From Ruminococcus sp. (lineage in GTDB: Bacteria > Bacillota > Clostridia > Oscillospirales > Ruminococcaceae), in assembly GCA_023667165.1 (NCBI GenBank), contig JAMPAO010000001.1, forward strand, positions 202,139 through 222,336: a stretch of DNA of 20,198 nucleotides, read 5' to 3'. Below the pieces are notes generated by a model that was not told where the DNA came from, made no database searches, and saw only the letters and a list, made by a program, of their open reading frames with translations. Both the position numbers and the translations under genes were made by a program. Shown piece by piece: positions 14,875 to 20,198 of this stretch; the stretch's first letter is position 1, and every line of letters starts with the position of its first letter.

Positions 14875-16089
14875 TTATGCAAGCAGCTCGTCCAGTCTGA
14901 TGCCGATCTCCTTAAGGAACGTTTCGGTATCGACTGTCCGCTTTTCGGGAAGCTTGCTCATTGCCGCAAGATTCTTGTCCATGACGCCGTCCTCCATGGT
15001 TCTGACGGACGCCTTTTCAAGCATATCCGCATATGCGCACAGCTCGGGAATGCCGTCAAGCTCTCCCCTCTTTCTGAGTGCGCCGCTCCATGCAAAGATC
15101 GTAGCTATCGGGTTGGTAGAGGTCTTTTCTCCTTTTAAGTAGTTGTAATAATGACGTGTTACCGTACCGTGAGCCGCCTCGTATTCATAGACCCCGTCGG
15201 GAGAAACCAGGACGGAGGTCATAAGACCCAGCGAGCCGAACGCAGTCGCCAGCATATCCGACATAACGTCGCCGTCATAGTTTTTGCACGCCCAGATAAA
15301 GCCTCCCTCGGAGCGTATAACACGCGCGACCACATCGTCAATGAGCGTGTAGAAATACTCTACGCCCGCAGCTTCGAATTTTGTCCTGTATTCCGCCTCG
15401 TAGATCTCCGCGAAAATATCCTTGAAACGGTGGTCGTAGGTCTTGGAAATGGTATCCTTTGAAGCAAACCATAAATTTTCCTTGGCGTCAAGAGCGTAGT
15501 TAAAGCAGGCTCTGGCAAAGCTTGCTATGGAACTGTCAAGATTGTGAACGCCTTGAACTATACCGTCGGAATTTTTAAAATCATGGATAAGCGCGCGCGT
15601 TTCTTTGCCGTCCTTGTCGGTGATAACAAGCTCCGCCCTGCTGCCCTTTTCGGCTTTGAGCTCGGTGTTTTTGTATATATCTCCGTAGGCGTGGCGGGCA
15701 ATGGTTATGGGTTTTGTCCATGTGGGGATATAGGGAGTGATCCCCTTTACAAGAATAGGCTTTCTGAAAACCGTGCCGTCAAGGATAGCTCTGATAGTGC
15801 CGTTGGGGGACTTCCACATCTCCTTTAGCTTGTACTCCTCCACGCGCTGAGCGTTGGGGGTAATGGTGGCGCATTTTACGGCAACGCCGTATTTTTTTGT
15901 CGCCTCCGCCGATTCAACGGTCACTCTGTCATCCGTTTCGTTTCTGTGTACCAGTCCCAAATCGTAATATTCCGTTTTAAGGTCGATATGGGGAGTGATG
16001 AGGATATCCTTTATCATCTTCCAGATGACCCTGGTCATCTCGTCCCCGTCCATCTCCACAAGGGGAGTTTTCATCTGAATTTTTTCCAT
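14875..16089 (-). CDS. icd: NADP-dependent isocitrate dehydrogenase, type II (eukaryote-like)
   Basis: This 404-aa enzyme oxidatively decarboxylates isocitrate to 2-oxoglutarate with NADP+. Substrate residues include KSPNGTIR (Ser94, Arg100), Arg132 in ARHAYGD, and Tyr139. Lys211 and the metal-binding Asp251/Asp274 region follow. The cofactor loop AAHGTVTRHY has Arg312-His313, which bind the 2'-phosphate in related NADP enzymes. The length and sequence fit the subfamily of animal IDH1 rather than E. coli Icd. The second ATG (16089) is preferred; GGAGG lies 9 bases upstream of it and only 3 before the first ATG. It is the last gene of the operon headed by aconitase, 22 bases after the macrodomain gene. 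No citrate synthase is present in the window. Confidence 0.96.
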   Translation of the reverse strand: MEKIQMKTPLVEMDGDEMTRVIWKMIKDILITPHIDLKTEYYDLGLVHRNETDDRVTVESAEATKKYGVAVKCATITPNAQRVEEYKLKEMWKSPNGTIRAILDGTVFRKPILVKGITPYIPTWTKPITIARHAYGDIYKNTELKAEKGSRAELVITDKDGKETRALIHDFKNSDGIVQGVHNLDSSIASFARACFNYALDAKENLWFASKDTISKTYDHRFKDIFAEIYEAEYRTKFEAAGVEYFYTLIDDVVARVIRSEGGFIWACKNYDGDVMSDMLATAFGSLGLMTSVLVSPDGVYEYEAAHGTVTRHYYNYLKGEKTSTNPIATIFAWSGALRKRGELDGIPELCAYADMLEKASVRTMEDGVMDKNLAAMSKLPEKRTVDTETFLKEIGIRLDELLA

Positions 16090-16111
16090 TTTCATTTTCC
16101 TCCGTTAATTT

Positions 16112-16807
16112 TTACGGTATCGCGAATATTATCTCCGCTTCGCCGCCGCAGTAGCTGTTGACGGCTCTTTCAAACATGGGCAGGATATCGTTCCTGTCGT
16201 TGCCGAATGCTCCGCAGCCGAAAGCGCCGAGAATTATCAGCTCCGGCGACTGCTCCGCTGCGAAAAATACTATCTTTGCGATTCGTCTTTCCATTATTTC
16301 ATTGGTTTTTTCCTTCGGCATAAGCAGCTCCGCCGCCTCGTACCTGTTTACCGCGGGACAGGTGATAAAATCACATAAAACGGGCGAGCCGAGCATTTCG
16401 CCGCCGTCGTTCCGTATAACGGGAACGTTTCTTGAATATATCATCCCGTCGGTGTAATCGGGTGCGTCATGGCGGAGATTGGCGCCGTAAAAGCCGCTTT
16501 CGTCCTTTATGGCATAGTACAGCATGGACGCCCTGCAAAGAGATTCCTCCTGCGCGCTGCCGCCAACGGTATAAGCTCCGCCCGCAAAAAGAGCATTGGC
16601 AAAATTAAGGGCGATAATATGCTTGCCTCCGTTTTCAAGAATACACTCGACAGCGGTCTGTTCCCGTGTATTTTCCGCCAAGACAAAAGGCTCTTTTCTC
16701 TCCCGTTTGACGGGAAAAACGTCGGCGATATATTCCGAGGTCATTTGAGGAAAGCTGTGTTCTCCGAAATACCTGTCGTTATCCTCCTTGATCTTCAGAT
16801 AATTCAT
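16112..16807 (-). CDS. TIGR02452-like macrodomain protein (PARG-type ADP-ribose hydrolase)
   Basis: This 231-aa protein resembles the microbial poly(ADP-ribose) glycohydrolase-like family, which removes ADP-ribose from proteins or other targets. The core signature is at 68-92: NFANALFAGGAYTVGGSAQEE continuing SLCR, with Gln86 and the catalytic-type Glu87-Glu88. The usual triple glycine of the GGG-x(6-8)-QEE motif reads Gly-Gly-Ala (76-78). The C-terminal diphosphate-binding loop LGAFGCGAFGND is at 193-204. Its ATG overlaps the upstream stop by four bases (ATGA), and GGGAGG precedes it. It lies between the DUF3795-like gene and icd in the aconitase operon. Enzyme activity is inferred; the target is unknown. 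Confidence 0.88.
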   Translation of the reverse strand: MNYLKIKEDNDRYFGEHSFPQMTSEYIADVFPVKRERKEPFVLAENTREQTAVECILENGGKHIIALNFANALFAGGAYTVGGSAQEESLCRASMLYYAIKDESGFYGANLRHDAPDYTDGMIYSRNVPVIRNDGGEMLGSPVLCDFITCPAVNRYEAAELLMPKEKTNEIMERRIAKIVFFAAEQSPELIILGAFGCGAFGNDRNDILPMFERAVNSYCGGEAEIIFAIP

Positions 16808-17283
16808 TTTTTACCTCCCAGGATACCTGCCGCCGCGCCTATGCCGCCGCCTATGACCGCTCCCGCAAATATCCATGTTCCGAGATCGAGCATAAAGCCT
16901 CCCGCAGCCGCGCCTGCGGCGATACCTATACATATCCCGCCGCCGATACAGGTAATATTCCTGCGGAAGCTGCGGTAATCGGAGTCGCGAATTTCCTTTA
17001 ACCTCATAAGTCTGTTCCCGCCGTCCCCCGTTTCGGGATCGAAGGAAGCGGCTTTGAGCGCGCCGCAGGGGAAATCGTCGCACTGACCGCAGTGTGCAAG
17101 TCCTTTGACGGTGCAGCAATTGTACATCTCGCAGTCCTCGTCCTCGAAAAGCCTGCCCTGCATACAGCCCGGACAGCCGCTTTCCTCGGCAAATCTGCAT
17201 ACTGTGCAGTCCATGCCGCAAGGAGCAAGAGTTATCCTTTTCTCCCCGTTTTCGGAAACGGTATTTTCATTTTCCGCGCTCAT
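16804..17283 (-). CDS. DUF3795-like Cys-rich protein with C-terminal membrane anchor
   Basis: This 159-aa protein has eleven cysteines between 22 and 73, arranged APCGMDCTVC, CPGC, CEMYNCC, CGQC and FPC. This is the pattern of DUF3795 proteins, which probably bind metal or an iron-sulfur cluster. A polar linker follows (about 77-108), then two Gly/Ala-rich hydrophobic segments (about 111-131 and 136-156) that may insert in the membrane as a glycine-zipper hairpin. Both ends overlap neighbours by ATGA: its ATG with the stop of the 74-aa gene, its stop with the ATG of the macrodomain gene. The fusion of a DUF3795 domain to a membrane anchor is uncommon to my knowledge. Function unknown. Confidence 0.85.
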   Translation of the reverse strand: MSAENENTVSENGEKRITLAPCGMDCTVCRFAEESGCPGCMQGRLFEDEDCEMYNCCTVKGLAHCGQCDDFPCGALKAASFDPETGDGGNRLMRLKEIRDSDYRSFRRNITCIGGGICIGIAAGAAAGGFMLDLGTWIFAGAVIGGGIGAAAGILGGKK

Positions 17284-17504
17284 GTTTCAATACCGAGCAG
17301 TCCGCAGACAACGGCAGCCGCTCCCATTGCTCCGAGCGTGATAACAAGTGATATCAGTCCCGCAGTCTTGCTGTCCATATCCGGACAGCGCTTGCCGATC
17401 AGCGACTTGACAAACGCCAGTACCGCGAACCCTACGATAAGGACGACAATATCGCCCACAGAATCTATATGCAGGTGACGCCTGCGCAAAACCGGCTCCG
17501 TCAT
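17280..17504 (-). CDS. 74-aa membrane protein coupled to aconitase
   Basis: This protein starts MTEPVLRRRHLHIDS, with a basic N-terminal patch, and has two hydrophobic helices (about 16-36 and 48-70) joined by a short polar loop GKRCPDMDSK. The ATG at 17504 overlaps the aconitase stop (ATGA), and its own stop overlaps the next ATG in the same way. This argues strongly for a real, translationally coupled gene despite a weak ribosome site. A longer frame to 17579 would lie wholly inside the aconitase 3' end and is rejected. The family was not recognised. Confidence 0.75.
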   Translation of the reverse strand: MTEPVLRRRHLHIDSVGDIVVLIVGFAVLAFVKSLIGKRCPDMDSKTAGLISLVITLGAMGAAAVVCGLLGIET

Positions 17505-19438
17505 TTTAGGCTCTCTCTGGTATAGTCCAAAAGACCGCCCGCCAAAACGATATCCTTTGTCCGTCCGGAAAGCTCGCAAAGCACGGGAATATCGCAGTCC
17601 TTTGTCTTATTGACGAGAGTAAGCTCCGTCCTGCCCTCGCTCACCGCTTTTCTTACGTCCGGCAGCATAAGCTCGTCGCCCTCTTTTATCTTATCATAGT
17701 CGCTTTCATTAACAAAGGTAAGCGGAAGTATTCCCGCGTTGATGAGATTTGCCCTGTGTATCCTTGCAAAGCTCTTGACAAGCACCGCCTTTACTCCCAG
17801 ATAAAGAGGAGCAAGCGCGGCATGCTCTCTGGACGAGCCTTGACCGTAATTCGCGCCTCCCACAATAATGCTGCTTCCCATGGATTTGGCTCTCTCGGGG
17901 AATTTCTCGTCGCATACCGTAAAGCAGTACTCGGAAATTGCGGGGATATTTGAACGCAGGGGAAGTATCTTTGCTCCCGCAGGCATAATGTGATCCGTGG
18001 TGATATTGTCACCCACTTTAAGGGAGCAGCCGCACTCGATACTGTCCGCAAGAGGAGCCGTTTCGGGGAAAGGCTTGATATTCGGACCTCTGAGGATCTC
18101 TATCCTGTCCGCCTCGCTTTCATCGGCGGGAGGAACTATCATATTGTCGTTAACGATAAATTCCGAAGGCATATTGAATATAAACTCGCCAGCAAGAGAG
18201 CGCGGATCGGTAAACACGCCCGTTACGGCGGAGGCGGCTGCCGTTTCCGGAGATACAAGGTACACCTGACCGTCCCTGGTGCCGCTTCTTCCCTCGAAAT
18301 TGCGGTTGAACGTTCTCAGGGAGATACCCTTGGAATTGGGCGACTGACCCATTCCTATGCAGGGTCCGCAGGCGCTTTCCAGTATTCTTGCACCCGCGTC
18401 GATCATTACCGCCAGAGCGCCGTTGAGAGCGAGCATATTAAGCACCTGCTTCGATCCGGGCGCGATGGACAGAGAAACGTTCGGATGAACCGTTTTTCCC
18501 TTGAGAATATACGCCACCTTCATCATATCCATAAGAGAGCTGTTGGTGCATGAGCCTATGCACACCTGGTCTATCTTCATGCCGCTCAGCTCCTCCGCCG
18601 TCTTTACATTGTCGGGAGAATGAGGGCAGGCAGCCAGAGGCACAAGCTCGGACAAGCTGATACTTACAGTTTCGTCGTATTCGGCGTCCGGATCCGCGCT
18701 TAAGGGGACGTAAACATCCTCTCTTCCCTGAGCGGCAAGGAACTGCCTTGTTATCTCGTCGGACGGGAATATGGATGTAGTAGCTCCCAGCTCCGCGCCC
18801 ATATTGGTGATAGTGGCTCTTTCGGGCACGGACAGGGATGAAACGCCCTCGCCGCAGTACTCTATGACCTTGCCCACGCCGCCCTTAACGGACAGACGCC
18901 GCAGAACTTCCAAAATAACGTCCTTGGCGGACACCCATGAGGAGAGCTTGCCCGTAAGCTCTACCTTGACTATCTTCGGGTAAGTGATATAGTACGCGCC
19001 GCCGCCCATTGCCACAGCAACGTCCAAGCCGCCCGCGCCGATAGCTATCATGCCTATGCCGCCTCCGGTGGGAGTGTGGCTGTCCGAGCCGATAAGGGTC
19101 TTGCCGGGCGCGCCGAACCGCTCCAGATGCACCTGATGGCAGATGCCGTTGCCCGGGCGGCTGAAGTAAATGCCGTGCTTTCTTGCCACAGAGCCTATAA
19201 ATCTGTGATCGTCGGCGTTTTCAAAACCCGACTGGAGCGTGTTATGGTCGATATACGCCACCGAACGCTCCGTCTTTACTCTCGGTACGCCCATCGCCTC
19301 AAATTCCAGATAAGCCATTGTACCCGTTGCGTCTTGAGTAAGCGTCTGATCGATCCTTATGCCTATTTCGCTGCCCTTTTTGAATTCTCCGTCCACCGTA
19401 TGCGCCTTGAGAATTTTTTCGGTAAGTGTAAGTCCCAT
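17501..19438 (-). CDS. acn: Aconitate hydratase (Aquifex-type)
   Basis: This 645-aa [4Fe-4S] enzyme isomerises citrate to isocitrate in the TCA cycle. The cluster cysteines are Cys297 in IGSCTNSS and Cys357/Cys360 in ACGPCIGMG. IGSDSHTPTGGGIGM is at 116-130. The C-terminal swivel domain has GDNITTDHIMPAG (477-488) and YGQGSSREHAALAP (531-544), with the substrate-binding Ser/Arg. The short length compared with ~900-residue AcnA, and the sequence, fit the putative aconitases of the Aquifex type found in Clostridia. The ATG at 19438 is chosen because family similarity begins at GLTLTEKIL and AAGGA lies 9 bases upstream. The frame reaching back to 19540 runs through the promoter and leader. It heads a five-gene operon ending with icd. 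Confidence 0.95.
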   Translation of the reverse strand: MGLTLTEKILKAHTVDGEFKKGSEIGIRIDQTLTQDATGTMAYLEFEAMGVPRVKTERSVAYIDHNTLQSGFENADDHRFIGSVARKHGIYFSRPGNGICHQVHLERFGAPGKTLIGSDSHTPTGGGIGMIAIGAGGLDVAVAMGGGAYYITYPKIVKVELTGKLSSWVSAKDVILEVLRRLSVKGGVGKVIEYCGEGVSSLSVPERATITNMGAELGATTSIFPSDEITRQFLAAQGREDVYVPLSADPDAEYDETVSISLSELVPLAACPHSPDNVKTAEELSGMKIDQVCIGSCTNSSLMDMMKVAYILKGKTVHPNVSLSIAPGSKQVLNMLALNGALAVMIDAGARILESACGPCIGMGQSPNSKGISLRTFNRNFEGRSGTRDGQVYLVSPETAAASAVTGVFTDPRSLAGEFIFNMPSEFIVNDNMIVPPADESEADRIEILRGPNIKPFPETAPLADSIECGCSLKVGDNITTDHIMPAGAKILPLRSNIPAISEYCFTVCDEKFPERAKSMGSSIIVGGANYGQGSSREHAALAPLYLGVKAVLVKSFARIHRANLINAGILPLTFVNESDYDKIKEGDELMLPDVRKAVSEGRTELTLVNKTKDCDIPVLCELSGRTKDIVLAGGLLDYTRESLK

Positions 19439-19461
19439 TTCCTCAGATCCTTCCTGTGATC

Positions 19462-19494
19462 GTTTAAGCCGCCAGCGCGGCTGCCGGCTTAAAC
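19462..19494 (-). promoter_or_regulatory. 33-bp near-palindrome in the aconitase leader
   Basis: GTTTAAGCC (19494-19486 on the - strand) and GGCTTAAAC (19470-19462) form perfect 9-bp arms. Inner bases extend the stem (CAGC/GCTG) after one G-G mismatch, leaving a CGC loop. It starts about 11 bases after the predicted transcription start and ends about 24 bases before the start codon. There is no T run, so it is not a terminator. It could be a repressor operator or an RNA structure controlling the operon. Confidence 0.7.
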
Positions 19495-19511
19495 GGTATT
19501 TGCATAATATA

Positions 19512-19540
19512 ATTATACACTTAATTTGCTCTTCTGTCAA
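19512..19540 (-). promoter_or_regulatory. Perfect consensus promoter of the aconitase operon
   Basis: On the - strand TTGACA (19540-19535), a 17-bp spacer and TATAAT (19517-19512) all match sigma-A consensus. Start is predicted near 19505. Confidence 0.93.
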
Positions 19541-19645
19541 TGAGCTTTTCTCCCTCCGATACCGATTTAGCGTTATTTTATGAAAACTTGCCCATTTTGT
19601 ACAAAAATTTATACGCCGAAAAAGAAAATTTTTTCTAAAAAGGTA

Positions 19646-19674
19646 TTGACAACCGCAGGATCATGTGTTATAAT
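19646..19674 (+). promoter_or_regulatory. Perfect consensus promoter of the tRNA cluster
   Basis: TTGACA (19646-19651), a 17-bp spacer and TATAAT (19669-19674) lie about 30 bases before the first tRNA. It diverges from the aconitase promoter. The ~105 bases between the two hold only AT-rich sequence. Confidence 0.95.
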
Positions 19675-19704
19675 ATAATACGTCACTGAAAGACATATTG
19701 CCGT

Positions 19705-19778
19705 GCGGGTGTAGTTCAATGGTAGAACTCCAGCCTTCCAAGCTGGTCGCGTGGGTTCGATTCCCATCACCCGCTCCA
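19705..19778 (+). tRNA. tRNA-Gly(TCC)
   Basis: This is a complete cloverleaf. The acceptor GCGGGTG/CACCCGC and anticodon stem CCAGC/GCTGG enclose loop CTTCCAA with anticodon TCC. The TTCGATT T-loop is present and the 3' CCA is encoded (19776-19778). It reads glycine GGA/GGG codons and is the first gene of a three-tRNA transcript. Confidence 0.97.
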
Positions 19779-19781
19779 TTT

Positions 19782-19858
19782 GCGTCTTTAACTCAGCCGG
19801 ATAGAGTAACTGCCTTCTAAGCAGTAAGCCACTGGTTCGAATCCAGTAAGACGCGCCA
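19782..19858 (+). tRNA. tRNA-Arg(TCT)
   Basis: The acceptor is GCGTCTT/AAGACGC. The anticodon stem ACTGC/GCAGT has loop CTTCTAA, anticodon TCT, reading AGA/AGG. T-stem ACTGG/CCAGT; 3' CCA is encoded. It starts three bases after tRNA-Gly. A run of T follows, then a short AAGGC/GCCTT hairpin. Confidence 0.96.
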
Positions 19859-19956
19859 TTTTTTTCCGCAAAGGCTTTCGCCTTGTCTGCTCCCGTGCTT
19901 CTGCGTTGGGGGGCGTATTTATGTTGTAACGTCTGCAAAGGCGTTACAAAAAATAT
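19859..19956 (+). other. 98-bp spacer between tRNA-Arg and tRNA-His with a stem-loop
   Basis: TTGTAACG (19924-19931) pairs perfectly with CGTTACAA (19942-19949), ending 7 bases before tRNA-His. It may help processing of the precursor. It has no following T run on the + strand, so it is unlikely to be a terminator. Confidence 0.45.
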
Positions 19957-20031
19957 GGTGGGTATAGCGTAGTTGGTTAACGCGTCAGTTTGTGGCACTG
20001 AAGACCATCGGTTCGAATCCGATTATCCACC
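19957..20031 (+). tRNA. tRNA-His(GTG)
   Basis: The acceptor is GTGGGTA/TATCCAC (one G-U pair), with the extra G-1 at 19957 opposite C73 at 20031, which is diagnostic for histidine tRNA. The anticodon stem TCAGT/ACTGA has loop TTGTGGC, anticodon GTG. Unlike its two neighbours it has no encoded CCA (CTT follows), so its end needs the CCA-adding enzyme. It is an expected queuosine-bearing tRNA. Confidence 0.95.
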
Positions 20032-20038
20032 CTTCCAA

Positions 20039-20077
20039 AAAGCCTAACGTGATCACTGCGTTAGGCTTTAGCTTTTA
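20039..20077 (+). terminator. Terminator of the tRNA cluster
   Basis: AAAGCCTAACG pairs with CGTTAGGCTTT around a 9-base loop, followed by AGCTTTT. It starts 7 bases after tRNA-His. Confidence 0.85.
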
Positions 20078-20198
20078 GAAGCAAGAATTTTCAGAAGCAA
20101 GAGGCAAGATGTTTTTACCGCATATCTGTTTGTTTTTTATCTTAGAACCCATACCAATAGGCTCAGCGCACGTCTTTTCGGCAATCTTTTACCGATGA
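20078..20198. other. Window-end stretch with short direct repeats, no confident gene
   Basis: AGAAGCAAGA occurs at 20077-20086 and 20093-20102, and a decayed third copy (GAGGCAAGA) follows. A 29-codon + strand frame (20109-20198, MFLPHICLFFILEPIPIGSA onward) ends exactly at the window edge but has no ribosome site. On the - strand a 19-codon open frame enters from the edge. Neither is convincing. Confidence 0.35.

Noticed and set aside
17004..17478. Several ORFs on both strands over the DUF3795-like gene
   Set aside because: They are out-of-frame shadows; the Cys pattern and ATGA overlaps support only the 16804-17283 frame.
19439..19540. 34-residue extension of aconitase
   Set aside because: It would start within the -35 box and translate the promoter and palindrome; family similarity starts at the ATG at 19438.
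19609..19998. 129-aa - strand ORF across the tRNA region
   Set aside because: It is antisense to the tRNA genes; phrases such as WIRTSGLLLRRQLLYPAELKT-like and MGIEPTRP are the classic false protein made by translating tRNA genes backwards.

Overview
The window looks like a chromosomal segment of a spore-forming-lineage Firmicute, most likely a clostridial Oscillospiraceae/Ruminococcaceae relative. This rests on a spoIIGA-sigE pair, Shine-Dalgarno sites of the AAGGAG/GGAGG type, textbook TTGACA-17-TATAAT promoters, a GH9 glycosidase, Hanks kinases with an N-terminal zinc ribbon, and an Aquifex-type aconitase beside a type II isocitrate dehydrogenase. The genus is an inference. No phage, IS element or CRISPR array was seen.

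Left arm, + strand (1-5390): a signalling cluster. It holds the 3' end of an acidic tandem-repeat protein, a cytosolic zinc-ribbon Ser/Thr kinase, a small two-helix membrane protein with a PH-like tail, a receptor-type kinase with one transmembrane helix and four repeated extracellular domains, and a small HTH protein, closed by a strong terminator at 5427-5475. The two kinases align without gaps over their first ~260 residues, so they are paralogues.

Sporulation locus, + strand (5497-7306): spoIIGA (pro-sigma-E processing protease) and sigE. They sit behind a promoter with an exact Spo0A box overlapping a -35 and an unusually long 21-bp spacer, resembling the B. subtilis spoIIG promoter. A small integral membrane protein on the - strand converges on sigE.

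Middle (8075-10950): a - strand set made of an SGNH-hydrolase lipoprotein, queH (epoxyqueuosine reductase) and a doubtful 95-codon ORF. A small + strand membrane protein diverges from it. The intergenic region between them holds a perfect 0A box and an 11-bp inverted repeat with outward-facing -35-like elements.

Right middle, - strand (10956-14624): an ABC exporter half-transporter followed by a signal-less, probably cytoplasmic GH9 enzyme, behind a good promoter.

TCA operon, - strand (14808-19540): aconitase, a 74-aa membrane protein, a DUF3795-like Cys-rich membrane protein, a TIGR02452/PARG-like macrodomain protein, and NADP-dependent isocitrate dehydrogenase. The first four genes are joined by three successive 4-nt ATGA overlaps. 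A perfect promoter and a 33-bp near-palindromic leader precede aconitase; a terminator follows icd.

Right end, + strand (19646-20078): a consensus promoter drives tRNA-Gly(TCC), tRNA-Arg(TCT) and tRNA-His(GTG), ended by a terminator. The last ~120 bases hold short direct repeats and no confident gene.

The best candidates for something little described are the paired zinc-ribbon kinases with the repeated ectodomain and the macrodomain/Cys-rich genes locked inside the aconitase-isocitrate dehydrogenase operon.
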